The notes beneath the pieces were generated by a model. That model saw nothing but the letters and a program-made list of their open reading frames with translations, made no database searches and was not told where the DNA came from. From Saccharomonospora viridis DSM 43017 (GTDB lineage: Bacteria > Actinomycetota > Actinomycetes > Mycobacteriales > Pseudonocardiaceae), in contig NC_013159.1 in NCBI RefSeq assembly GCF_000023865.1, forward strand, positions 701,001 through 765,000: a DNA stretch of 64,000 bases, given 5' to 3'. Both the position numbers and the translations under genes were made by a program. This document shows, one piece after another, positions 35,195 through 43,387 of the stretch; the first letter of the stretch is position 1; each line of letters opens with the position of its first letter.

Positions 35195-36717
35195 ACGGCG
35201 ACGTGGTGCTGCTGGCCCCGGACGACGACGTGGCGGTGGCGCTGCGTGGCTGCGACGAGGGGACCTCCCTGGCCGTGCCGGGCCGGGAGCCCGTCGTGGC
35301 CCGCCACTCCGTCCCGAGTGGACACAAGGTCGCCCTGCGACGGATCGCCGCCGGCGAGTTCGTGCGCAAGTACGGCCATGTCATCGGGGTGGCGACGCGG
35401 ACCGTGTCTGTGGGGGAGCATGTACACCTCCACAACCTGGCGATGCCCGACGGGGTGTCCGCGCTCGCCTCGGAGAGCACGGTGACGGAGGTCCCGCAAG
35501 CGCCCATCGACCTGCGTCGGACGTTCGACGGCATCGTGCGGCCGGATGGGGCCGTGGCCACCCGCAACTACGTGGGTGTGCTGACCACCGTGAACTGCTC
35601 CGCCACCGTGGCGCGACGGATCGTGCGGCGCACGGAGGACGAGGTCGCCGAACTCGACGGCGTGGACGGTGTGGTGGCGCTGACCCACGGCACCGGCTGC
35701 GGCATGGCGACCGAGGGCGACGGGTGGCGGCTGCTGCGACGCACCCTGAGCGGTTACGCCCGCCACCCCAACATCGGTGCCCTCGTGGTGGTGGGGCTCG
35801 GGTGCGAGGTCAACGCGGTCAGCTCCCTGATGTCCGAGCTGGGTGTGGCCGACCACGTGCCCGTGGAGTCCTACACCATCCAGGAGGCGGGCGGTACGGT
35901 CGACGCGATCAGCCGGGGCGAGAAACTGGTCCGCGACCTGGCGGCGCGGTTGGTGGGCACCCGGCGCACTCCGGTCGGGGTCGAGCACCTGGTGCTGGGG
36001 CTGCAGTGCGGTGGCTCGGACGCCTGGTCGGGGCTGACCGCGAACCCGGCCCTCGGCGTGGCCTCCGACCTGCTGGTCGCCGCGGGCGGCACCAGCGTGC
36101 TCGGTGAGACACCGGAGATCTACGGTGCCGAGCGCCTACTCGCGCAGCGAGCCGTGCGACCGGAGGTGGCCGTCGCTCTCCTGGAACGCATCGCCTGGTG
36201 GGAGCGCTACACCCGCGACAACGGCACCACATTGGACCAAAACCCCTCGCCCGGCAACAAGGCGGGCGGCATCACCACGATCCTGGAGAAGTCGTTGGGC
36301 GCGGTGGCCAAGGCCGGACGCAGCCCGCTTCGGGCCGTCTGCGGTTACGCCGAACCGGTTCCGACACCGGGCTTGGTCTTCATGGACACCCCCGGCTACG
36401 ACCCCGTGTCGGTCACCGGGATGATCGCGGGAGGCGCGAACCTCATCTGTTTCACCACGGGACGGGGGTCGGTGTTCGGCAGTCGTCCGGTGCCGACCGT
36501 GAAGCTGGCGACCAATGCCGACACCGCGTCGCGCATGGCCGGTGACATGGACGTGGACTGCTCGCCGATCGTCGAGCACGGTGTCGACGTGGCCGAGATG
36601 GGCAGGCGGGTCTACGACCATCTGCTCGACGTGGCCTCCGGCAGGAAGAGCCTCAGCGAACGACTCGGGTTGGGCGGCGAGGAAATGGTGCCGTGGCAGT
36701 TGGGGGCGGTGCTGTGA
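35191..36717 (+). CDS. uxaA: altronate dehydratase family protein, UxaA-type
   Basis: 508-residue two-domain dehydratase, joining an N-terminal SAF domain (residues 1-95; PSGHKVALRRIAAGEFVRKYG) to the catalytic domain. THGTGCGMAT near residue 165 is the conserved cysteine region, followed by GLGCEVNAV, LGLQCGGSDAWSGLTANPALG and the C-terminal TGRGSVFGSRPVPTVKLATN. The family converts altronate (from galacturonate) to KDG, and relatives act on galactarate. Its presence beside ManD suggests that both glucuronate and galacturonate branches feed the same kinase. Start and stop both overlap their neighbours. Confidence 0.9.
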   Translation: MNGDVVLLAPDDDVAVALRGCDEGTSLAVPGREPVVARHSVPSGHKVALRRIAAGEFVRKYGHVIGVATRTVSVGEHVHLHNLAMPDGVSALASESTVTEVPQAPIDLRRTFDGIVRPDGAVATRNYVGVLTTVNCSATVARRIVRRTEDEVAELDGVDGVVALTHGTGCGMATEGDGWRLLRRTLSGYARHPNIGALVVVGLGCEVNAVSSLMSELGVADHVPVESYTIQEAGGTVDAISRGEKLVRDLAARLVGTRRTPVGVEHLVLGLQCGGSDAWSGLTANPALGVASDLLVAAGGTSVLGETPEIYGAERLLAQRAVRPEVAVALLERIAWWERYTRDNGTTLDQNPSPGNKAGGITTILEKSLGAVAKAGRSPLRAVCGYAEPVPTPGLVFMDTPGYDPVSVTGMIAGGANLICFTTGRGSVFGSRPVPTVKLATNADTASRMAGDMDVDCSPIVEHGVDVAEMGRRVYDHLLDVASGRKSLSERLGLGGEEMVPWQLGAVL

Positions 36718-38069
36718 GCGGGACCGTGCCGCGACTGTCGCCCGCCACCGTCGAGGTCCCTCACCGGCCCGACACCGTACGCATCCTCCACCTCGGTCCC
36801 GGGGCGTTCCATCGGGCGCACCAGGCGGTGTTCACCGAGGACGCGGGTGGCGGCTGGGGGATCTGCGGGGTCACTCAACGCTCGCCCGCCGTCGTCGACC
36901 AGCTACGACCGCAGGACTGCCTGTTCACGGTCGTGGAGCGTTCCCGCACCACGACGTCGTGCCGCGTGGTCGGCACGATCCGCGACGTCCTCTTCGCCCG
37001 TGCCGAACCCGAGCGACTGCGGGCGTACTTCACCGACCCGAAGGTGCGGATCGTCTCCCTCACGGTGACCGAGAAGGGCTACCGCCCCGACTCGGGCGTC
37101 ATCGGACAGCTCGTGGCCGGGCTGGAGGCGAGGCGGGCCACGTCGGAGGCCCCGATCACGGTCCTGTCGTGCGACAACCTCACGGGCAACGGCACCGTGG
37201 TGCGATCGCGGGTGCTCGAGGCCTGTGCCCGTCTGCCGCACGGGGACTCCCTCGCGTCCTGGATCACCGACCACGTGCGGTTTCCGGGCACGATGGTCGA
37301 CCGCATCGTGCCCGCCACCACCGACGCCGACCGTGCCGAGGTGCGGTCCGTGCTCGGTGTGACCGACGAGGCCGCCGTGGTGGGCGAGCCGTTCCGGCAG
37401 TGGGTGATCGAGGACGACTTCGCGGCGGGACGCCCCGCCTGGGAGACCGTCGGCGCGCAGCTGACCGACGATGTGGCGCCGTACGAGGCGGTGAAGCTTC
37501 GGGTGCTCAACGCCACCCACTCGCTACTGGCCTACCGGGGTGCGCTGGCGGGTTACGACACCATCGCCGAGGCCGTCGCCGATCCGGTACTGGCCGAGGA
37601 GGCGGCGGAGTTCATGGAGCACGACGTGCTGCCGACCCTCGTCGTCCCCGACGACGTCGACATCGCCGCTTACCGACGGCGGGTGCTGGAACGCTTCGCG
37701 AATCCGGCCCTGCGGCATCGCACCACGCAGGTCGCGATGGACGGGTCCCAGAAACTGCCGCTGCGGTTGCTGGGCACGGTTCGTGACCGGCTGGCCGTGG
37801 GCGAGGTACCCATCCGTGCGGTGCGAGCCGTGGCCGCGTGGATGGTGTACGTGGCGGTGGGGAGGGATCGCGACGGCCGACCGCTGCCGCTCGACGACCC
37901 GCTCGCCGACCGACTCCGCGCGGCGGCGGGGGGAGCCGGGCAGCCCCACGCGATCGTCGATGGATTGCTGTCGGTGCGGGAGGTGTTCGGTGAGGACCTG
38001 CCCGACCACGCGGCCTTGCGCGCGGCACTCGTGGAGGCGGTGGCCGACATCGCGGCGCCGGTGCGCTGA
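36714..38069 (+). CDS. uxuB: fructuronate/tagaturonate reductase (mannitol dehydrogenase family)
   Basis: NAD-dependent long-chain dehydrogenase of 451 residues reducing fructuronate to mannonate, and possibly tagaturonate to altronate. The nucleotide-binding N-terminus is ILHLGPGAFHRAHQA. SLTVTEKGYRPDSG and LSCDNLTGNG follow, and the active-site helix is YEAVKLRVLNATHSLLAYRGALAG near residues 265-290, with the catalytic Lys. It starts at GTG 36714 overlapping the uxaA stop. It is the only reductase in the cluster, so it may serve both uronate branches. It is the last gene before a hairpin terminator. Confidence 0.88.
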   Translation: MSGTVPRLSPATVEVPHRPDTVRILHLGPGAFHRAHQAVFTEDAGGGWGICGVTQRSPAVVDQLRPQDCLFTVVERSRTTTSCRVVGTIRDVLFARAEPERLRAYFTDPKVRIVSLTVTEKGYRPDSGVIGQLVAGLEARRATSEAPITVLSCDNLTGNGTVVRSRVLEACARLPHGDSLASWITDHVRFPGTMVDRIVPATTDADRAEVRSVLGVTDEAAVVGEPFRQWVIEDDFAAGRPAWETVGAQLTDDVAPYEAVKLRVLNATHSLLAYRGALAGYDTIAEAVADPVLAEEAAEFMEHDVLPTLVVPDDVDIAAYRRRVLERFANPALRHRTTQVAMDGSQKLPLRLLGTVRDRLAVGEVPIRAVRAVAAWMVYVAVGRDRDGRPLPLDDPLADRLRAAAGGAGQPHAIVDGLLSVREVFGEDLPDHAALRAALVEAVADIAAPVR

Positions 38070-38084
38070 CGACGTCCCATCGGT

Positions 38085-38117
38085 GCGGTCGCATCACAGG
38101 AGGTGCGGTGCGACCGC
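38085..38117 (+). terminator. hairpin terminator after the hexuronate operon
   Basis: GCGGTCGCA (38085-38093) and TGCGACCGC (38109-38117) pair exactly with a 15-base loop, just downstream of uxuB. The rest of the gap to the iclR stop holds no gene. Confidence 0.6.
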
Positions 38118-38290
38118 CGAACTCCGTCGTGGTGCTCGTGGCCCGAACTCCACGGGGATGCGTTCCCCGGTGGGAGCGGGGTGTCGAGGCGCTTCCGTCC
38201 CGTGGTGGGAACGGTGAGAACGCGAGCCACACCGCGGGACCGGCGGGAACCCGAGTGGGCGGTCAGGGACTCACGCAGAACGAAGCCGGA

Positions 38291-38974
38291 TCAGCCCGTG
38301 ATCAACTGGGAGAGCTGCTGCGAAGCCCATACGACCTCGCGGGCGGCCTTCTCGGTGTCGAGGCCCTCGATGGCCACGACACCCACGCTGCGTTCCAACG
38401 GGGACCCCGGTGAAGCCCCTCCCGGGACACGGATCCCGGACGAGACGCCGACCGCACCTCGGTTGAGCTGCCCGAAGGTGACGCTGTAACCGTCCTTACG
38501 GGCCTGTTTGACGAGTTCGGGATCGCTGCGGCGTTCCGGTCGCAGCGCGAGGATCGCGATACCGGACGCGCCCTTGTCCAGCGGATGCCGGGTCCCGACC
38601 CGATAGCCGACCCGGAGGACCGCCTCGCTCGGTTCGGCCACCATGATCACCACACACGTGTCCGCTTCGGCCGCGGCGATGAACGCGGTCGCCCTGGTGC
38701 GTTCGGCCAGTTCCTGCAGGATCGGATGCGCCCCGTGCATGAACTGGGGTTCGAAGCGGGAGGCGAGCACGGCCGCGCCGACCCCGAGGCGGAGCTTGCC
38801 GTCGCCGGTGCGGGTGATCAGGGAGTGCGCCTCCAGTGTCGCCACGACGCGATAGCAGATGGCACGGTGGACGCCCAGCTCGGTGGCCAACTCGCTCACC
38901 GAGATACCGGCCGGACTCTGCGAGATGATGTCCAGCGCGCGCAGACCTCGGTCAAGGGTTTGCAGGGTGCTCAT
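38291..38974 (-). CDS. IclR family regulator, KdgR-like candidate
   Basis: 227-residue regulator. The winged helix SVSELATELGVHRAICYRVVATLEAH lies near residues 24-49 and the IclR effector domain follows (FEPQFMHGAHPILQELAERT, then GTRHPLDKGASGIAILA). The ATG at 38974 gives MSTLQTLDRGLRALDII, the standard start; the frame runs far upstream but without family sequence. It is convergent with the hexuronate operon. KdgR of enterobacteria, an IclR protein, senses KDG. A KdgR-box-like palindrome precedes the secreted glucuronidase here, which makes this gene a plausible partner, not a proven one. Confidence 0.85.
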   Translation of the reverse strand: MSTLQTLDRGLRALDIISQSPAGISVSELATELGVHRAICYRVVATLEAHSLITRTGDGKLRLGVGAAVLASRFEPQFMHGAHPILQELAERTRATAFIAAAEADTCVVIMVAEPSEAVLRVGYRVGTRHPLDKGASGIAILALRPERRSDPELVKQARKDGYSVTFGQLNRGAVGVSSGIRVPGGASPGSPLERSVGVVAIEGLDTEKAAREVVWASQQLSQLITG

Positions 38975-39206
38975 CCGGTTCCTCGTCGTGTGCGTGGTAG
39001 CCGATGATCGCACAATGACCTGAATTGGGAGGATCGTGGTGGTGAGTGGGTCCGAAGCGCGCCCGGAGGGAGTCGACGGCTGTGGGAGGATCTGGGGACA
39101 CAGCTGATTCGGCTGTCGAACGTGCCACCGCGATGTCCGGCGACGGACGGCTGTACCCGGTCGTGGTCCGCAGAGCCTGCGAACGCGAGAACGAACGGAG
39201 AAAGTA

Positions 39207-39944
39207 GTGAAGGCAGAACCCGCCGTGCAGCGCCAATTGCTCGACCTCGCCGAGGTCGACGCCGAGCTGGCTCGGGTAGCACATCGTCGTCGCAACCTGC
39301 CCGAACTCGCCGAGATCACCGAGGCCGAGAAGCGACTGCGGGAGCGTCGGGACGCGCTGGTGGCCGCGCAGACGACGGCGTCGGACCTCGAACGCGAGGT
39401 CAGCAAACAGGAACGCGAGATCGAGTCGGTGCGGGCGCGTGCCGAACGGGACCGCAAACTCATGGAGTCCGGCTCGGTCTCGGCCAAGCAGCTCGCCGAT
39501 CTGGAACGGGAATTGGAGACCCTGGCGCGTAGGCAGTCGGTGCTGGAGGACGACCAGCTGGAGTTGATGGAACGCAAGGAGGCCGTCGACGCCGACGTCC
39601 AGCGCACCGCCGCCGAAGTGGACAAGGCGGAGCAGGAGCTGGCCGATGCGCAGCGGCGGCGTGACGAGGCGCTGGCCGACCTCGACACCACCCAGGCCCG
39701 ACGGGAGGCCGACCGGAAGAACCTGGTGCCGAAGCTGCCGGAGAACCTGTTGGCCCTCTACGAGCGTGTCCGCGCCCACAAGGGCATCGGCGCGGCGCTG
39801 TTGAAGTCGCGGCGCTGCGGAGCCTGTCAACTCGAACTCGATCGCAGCAGCATCGCCGAGATCAAGGCCGCGCCCGACGACGAGGTCGTGCAGTGCGAGA
39901 ACTGTGACGCGATCCTCGTGCGCACTCCGGAGTCCGGACTGTGA
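39207..39944 (+). CDS. coiled-coil C4 zinc-ribbon protein (Rv2229c type)
   Basis: 245-residue protein conserved in actinobacteria. Residues 10-190 are a long antiparallel coiled coil rich in Glu, Arg and Ala. The C-terminus is a zinc ribbon with CGAC and CENC near residues 205-238. The GTG start follows AACGGAGAAAG. The fold resembles proteins binding nucleic acid or flagellin-type partners, but function is unknown. It couples to the RNase H fusion by a GTGA overlap. Together these continue the gene order broken after the Nif3 gene. Confidence 0.88.
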   Translation: MKAEPAVQRQLLDLAEVDAELARVAHRRRNLPELAEITEAEKRLRERRDALVAAQTTASDLEREVSKQEREIESVRARAERDRKLMESGSVSAKQLADLERELETLARRQSVLEDDQLELMERKEAVDADVQRTAAEVDKAEQELADAQRRRDEALADLDTTQARREADRKNLVPKLPENLLALYERVRAHKGIGAALLKSRRCGACQLELDRSSIAEIKAAPDDEVVQCENCDAILVRTPESGL

Positions 39945-41092
39945 GTCGAACGGTGATCGTCGAAGCCGACGGTGGGTCCCGCGGTAATCCGGGGCCTGCG
40001 GGTTACGGCGCGGTGGTACGTGACCCCGACAGTGGGGACGTGCTCGCCGAACGGCAGGAAGGCCTCGGCGTCACCACCAACAACGTCGCCGAGTACCGGG
40101 GGCTCATCGCGGGGCTCGAGGCCGCCGCCGAGCTGGGGGCGTCCGCCGTGGAGGCACGGCTGGACTCGAAGCTCGTCGTGGAGCAGATGAGCGGCCGGTG
40201 GAAGATCAAGAACGCGATGTTGCAGCCGTTGGCGCTGCGAGTGCGCGAACTGGCGAGCCAGTTCGACCGCGTCACCTACACCTGGGTGCCGAGAGCGCAC
40301 AACGCGCACGCCGACCGGCTGGCCAACGAGGCCATGGACACCCAGGCCGACGGGGGCGGCCAGACGTCCGCGGCGGCGCGGTCCACCGAAGCGCGGGCGG
40401 ACCAGCCGCGGGAAGAGGCGCGGGAACCGGTGCAACAGCGGTTGCCGACCCGCTGGACGGGTGCGCAAGGCACGCCCACACGGATGTTGTTGCTGCGTCA
40501 CGGCCAGACCCCGCTGTCGGTCGACCGGCGCTACTCCGGGTTGGGGGATGTCACCCTGACCGAACTGGGGGTGCGGCAGGCCGAGGCCGCCGCGAAGCGG
40601 ATCGCGGCGTTGGAGGACCTCGGCGAGTCGGTGCACGTGGTGTCGTCGCCGCTGATGCGGGCCACCCAGACGGCGCAGCGGGTGGCCGACGCCCTCGGCG
40701 TGCGCGTGGAGACCCACCGCGAACTGCGGGAAGCCGACTTCGGCGAGTGGGAGGGGCTCACCTTCGCCGAGGCCGCGCAGCGTGACCCGGAGCTGCATCG
40801 CCGCTGGCTGCGCAATGCCTCCGTGCGCCCGCCGGGCGGGGAGAGTTTCGACGAGGTGTACCGCAGGGTGCGCCGGGCGTGCAGTGACGTGATCGCCCGG
40901 TACGGGGGCGAGACCGTGGTGATCGTCAGTCACGTCACGCCGATCAAGTCGTTACTGCGGTACGCGCTCGACGTCGGTCCGTCTTTGCTGTATCGACTGC
41001 ATCTGGATCTGGCCTCGTTGTCGATCGCCGATTTCTATCCCGACGGCAACGCCTCCGTCCGCTTGATCAACGACACGTCCCACCTGAGCTGA
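39941..41092 (+). CDS. bifunctional RNase H1 / histidine phosphatase
   Basis: 383-residue fusion matching M. tuberculosis Rv2228c. The N-terminal type I RNase H domain (1-130) shows all four acidic residues: VEADGGSRGNPG, VAEYRGLIAGLEA, ARLDSKLVV and NAHADRLANEA. A low-complexity linker (131-180) leads to the phosphatase domain, which opens with LLLRHGQTPLSVDRRYSG, has HVVSSPLMRATQTA, the acid in LREADFGEWEG, and the second His in VIVSHVTPIKSLL. In mycobacteria the second domain has alpha-ribazole phosphatase (CobC-like) activity; cobD elsewhere in the window makes that plausible here. Confidence 0.93.
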   Translation: MSRTVIVEADGGSRGNPGPAGYGAVVRDPDSGDVLAERQEGLGVTTNNVAEYRGLIAGLEAAAELGASAVEARLDSKLVVEQMSGRWKIKNAMLQPLALRVRELASQFDRVTYTWVPRAHNAHADRLANEAMDTQADGGGQTSAAARSTEARADQPREEAREPVQQRLPTRWTGAQGTPTRMLLLRHGQTPLSVDRRYSGLGDVTLTELGVRQAEAAAKRIAALEDLGESVHVVSSPLMRATQTAQRVADALGVRVETHRELREADFGEWEGLTFAEAAQRDPELHRRWLRNASVRPPGGESFDEVYRRVRRACSDVIARYGGETVVIVSHVTPIKSLLRYALDVGPSLLYRLHLDLASLSIADFYPDGNASVRLINDTSHLS

Positions 41093-41117
41093 GAACCGAG
41101 GCGGGAATACGAGTGGC

Positions 41118-41145
41118 CGGGTCCGTGTTCTGCAGCACGGACCCG
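41118..41145 (+). terminator. hairpin terminator after the RNase H fusion gene
   Basis: CGGGTCCGTG and CACGGACCCG are exact 10-bp complements around an eight-base loop, 26 bases past the stop and before rnpB. Confidence 0.75.
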
Positions 41146-41202
41146 ACCACCGGTGCACAACTTCGGTACTTGGCCGGCCCAGCCGATGCCGGCGCCGCGA
41201 GG

Positions 41203-41226
41203 ACCCCGGTGTTTCCGGGGTATCCT
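41203..41226 (+). promoter_or_regulatory. rnpB promoter region with upstream hairpin
   Basis: TATCCT at 41221-41226 is a likely -10 element for rnpB, whose 5' helix starts about eight bases later. A 7-bp hairpin (ACCCCGG and CCGGGGT around TGTTT) immediately precedes and overlaps its first base. No good -35 is visible. Confidence 0.45.
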
Positions 41227-41230
41227 GGTC

Positions 41231-41650
41231 AAGGTGGACGAGTTGGCAGGGCGGCCGCGGCCGAGGGCATCGTCTCGACGTCTTCGGCCGAGGAAAGTCC
41301 GGACTCCACAGGGCAGGGTGGTTGCTAACAGCAACCCGGGGTGACCCGCGGGAAAGTGCCACAGAAAGCAGACCGCCCGGCCACCTCGGCCGGGTAAGGG
41401 TGAAAGGGTGGTGTAAGAGACCACCAGCGCCTCGGGTGACCGGGGCGGCTCGGTAAACCCCACCCGGAGCAAGGCCAGAAGGGAGCCGTTGCGGCTCCTG
41501 CGCAGGCGTTTGAGGGCGGCCCGTCCGATGCCTGCGGGTAGGCCGCTTGAGCCTGTCGGCGACGGCAGGCCCAGATGGATGGTCGCCCAGCGCTGCGCCG
41601 TAAGGCGGGCGTGGACAGAATCCGGCTTACATGCCAACTCGTCCACTCCC
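41231..41650 (+). ncRNA. rnpB: RNase P RNA (type A)
   Basis: Catalytic RNA that removes tRNA leaders. The universal core is present: GAGGAAAGTCCGGACTCC near 41289, GGGAAAGTGCCACAGAAA near 41350, and the closing ACAGAATCCGGCTTACA near 41615. The terminal helix P1 is unusually clear: the 15 bases at 41234-41248 pair exactly with 41632-41646. GC-rich extra helices in the middle fit high-GC actinobacteria. Ends are set by P1 and are good to a few bases. Confidence 0.97.
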
Positions 41651-41721
41651 CGGTGTGAAGCGGCGGCGTTTTCGAACGGTGCTGTGGAAAAAGAGCCCGA
41701 AAAAGGGGAAAACGGTCTTGC

Positions 41722-42139
41722 ATGACGGACGTCCGTGATTTTCGCCGCGCTTGTCACACGGTCGCTCGTCGCATCGGTGGAAAGGTCGTCGGATTCCGTC
41801 TCGCCACAGGCGTGACACCGAACTTCCATCAGGGGCGCGTCTCCTACTCCGGCCGCACAGTCGCTGTGGTATGCACGCGTGACACGGCGATCTTGGCCGT
41901 GGCGGAACCGCGAAGCCTTGAATTCGTCGACGGTGTTCGAGAATCGGGTCAGCTGAACTTTGTGGACGTTCCCGAGCTGTCCGCCGCTCTCGGTGAGCTG
42001 CCCGGATTCCGGGTATTGGTCACGGCCGAGTTGAACAGCCCGTTCGACGTCGCGACCTGGCCGGAGGTCCCGACGCAGGACACCGCGTATCGAAAGACCG
42101 GGCACCGTCGGTGCAGCGCTTTTCCATCATTGGGACTGA
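41722..42139 (+). pseudogene. small actinobacterial protein, apparently frameshifted near its 3' end
   Basis: The intact frame from ATG 41722 runs to 42249 (175 residues), but its last 50 residues look non-coding. The first part (RDFRRACHTVARRIGGKVVGF, GRTVAVVCTRD, LPGFRVLVTAELNSPFDVATW) resembles a family of about 130-residue actinobacterial proteins that end in an FxxWD tail. After DTAY the neighbouring frame reads ERPGTVGAALFHHWD and then stops at 42139, which is the expected ending. A one-base insertion or two-base deletion near 42088-42095 explains it. Function of the family is unknown. It follows rnpB and is not obviously in an operon. Confidence 0.6.
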
Positions 42140-42254
42140 CGAACGCCCCTTGCGGTCGAACCGCTGCCGGACGCAATGCGATTCGCCTGCCGGTTCGCTC
42201 GTCGGGTTTCTCGGTCGTTTTCCGTCGGCGTCGAACCGCGTTAACCTGAGGTGG

Positions 42255-42494
42255 ATGCACAGCGATCTTGTGGCCTTACTGCTGAGCGTGTTGGCCGTCG
42301 GCACGGTCCTCGGTGGCCTGCCGTGGCTGGCGGCACGTGTCCGGCGAAGGGGGATCGGCGGTGAGGTGCTGGGACCGTTCGAGGAAATGTGGCATCCGGC
42401 GGCCGTCCGGGCCCGGCAGGAGATCGACGTTCAGGTCGAACTTCGGGTGCCGGCACCCTCTCCCGGTGATCCGCCTGCCGATCCTCGCCCGTGA
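42255..42494 (+). CDS. small single-pass membrane protein
   Basis: 79 residues: a short N-terminus, one transmembrane helix (LVALLLSVLAVGTVLGGLPWL), then a polar tail containing GPFEEMWHPAAVRARQEID and a proline-rich end. GAGGTGG just ahead of the ATG supports the start; an upstream in-frame extension overlaps the previous gene and lacks one. Similar tails occur in small actinobacterial membrane proteins of unknown role. It is convergent with the methyltransferase gene. Confidence 0.7.
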   Translation: MHSDLVALLLSVLAVGTVLGGLPWLAARVRRRGIGGEVLGPFEEMWHPAAVRARQEIDVQVELRVPAPSPGDPPADPRP

Positions 42495-42520
42495 CGCCTG
42501 CGCTTTTCGGCGCGGGAGGA

Positions 42521-43240
42521 TCATCTACTCAGACACCGTGGGGTCATGCGGAATGTCAGGTAGTCGACCTGCCAGCCGTCCTTGACCTGGCTGCGTCGGG
42601 CCACGACGGTGCGGTCGAAGCCGGTCTCGTCGGCCAACGAGGTCAGGTAGTCCAGATCGCCCGAGGTGCCGAAGAAGATCAGCATGCGGCCGTTGTCGGT
42701 CAAGTGGTCGCGCGCTCCGAGGAAGAACCGCGTCATGGCCCCGTAGTTCTCGTCGGTCATCGCGCTTTCGAACACGGTCCGAGGTCGGAACCAGCGGAAG
42801 GGCGGGTCGAACACGATGAGGTCGAATCGCCCGTCCACGTCGCTGAAGACGTCACTGTGGCGCACTTCGATCCGGTCGGCGACGTCATTGCGCCGCGCGT
42901 TGTCGCGGGCGGCCTCGAGCGCTTTGGGGTTGATGTCCACCGCCAACACCGACTCGGCCTCGGCCGCGGCGAGGACGGCGTTGACCCCACTGCCCGTGCC
43001 CATGTCGAGGACACGGTCTCCGACCCGGACCTCGTCGAGCACGGCGCCGCCCAACAATTCGGACACCGGCGTCAAAGGCATGACCTCCGGGGGAACCACG
43101 ATGCTGCGGCCGAAGTAGGTGACCCGTTGCTCCCCGCGTGCGAAGTCACCGTGATAGGCCCGTTCGTGCCAGCGGCGGATGCGTTCGACCCGCTCGGCCG
43201 ACATGCGGGGTCGGTGAGCGGGGGGTTCCTCGTCGCTCAT
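42521..43240 (-). CDS. class I SAM-dependent methyltransferase
   Basis: 239-residue methyltransferase with the small MTS-type fold. The SAM-binding motif VLDMGTGSGVNAVLAA is near residue 85, VLAVDINPKALEAARDN gives the acidic loop, and the catalytic FDPPF follows near residue 155. DPPF/NPPY-type enzymes methylate amino nitrogens in nucleic acids or proteins. Which target is not clear; relatives include RsmC-like and PrmC-like proteins. The ATG at 43240 gives MSDEEPP; an upstream in-frame start would add a non-conserved leader. Confidence 0.85.
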   Translation of the reverse strand: MSDEEPPAHRPRMSAERVERIRRWHERAYHGDFARGEQRVTYFGRSIVVPPEVMPLTPVSELLGGAVLDEVRVGDRVLDMGTGSGVNAVLAAAEAESVLAVDINPKALEAARDNARRNDVADRIEVRHSDVFSDVDGRFDLIVFDPPFRWFRPRTVFESAMTDENYGAMTRFFLGARDHLTDNGRMLIFFGTSGDLDYLTSLADETGFDRTVVARRSQVKDGWQVDYLTFRMTPRCLSR

Positions 43241-43387
43241 GCACAGGAGGGTAGAGGTGTGGACCACATCGGCACACCGGTTTTCCCGGGGTCCTCCGGA
43301 GGACGGCCCCATGCTCGCAGAAGAGTACGACGATGATTGTTTTTCGTTCTTCCCCGTCGAGCTCGGGCGGGTCTAGTGTGTGCAGCC

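Noticed and set aside
38975..39691. Upstream extension of the iclR frame to 39691
   Set aside because: The extension is a Ser/Arg-rich shadow of the coiled-coil gene; IclR homology begins at the ATG at 38974.
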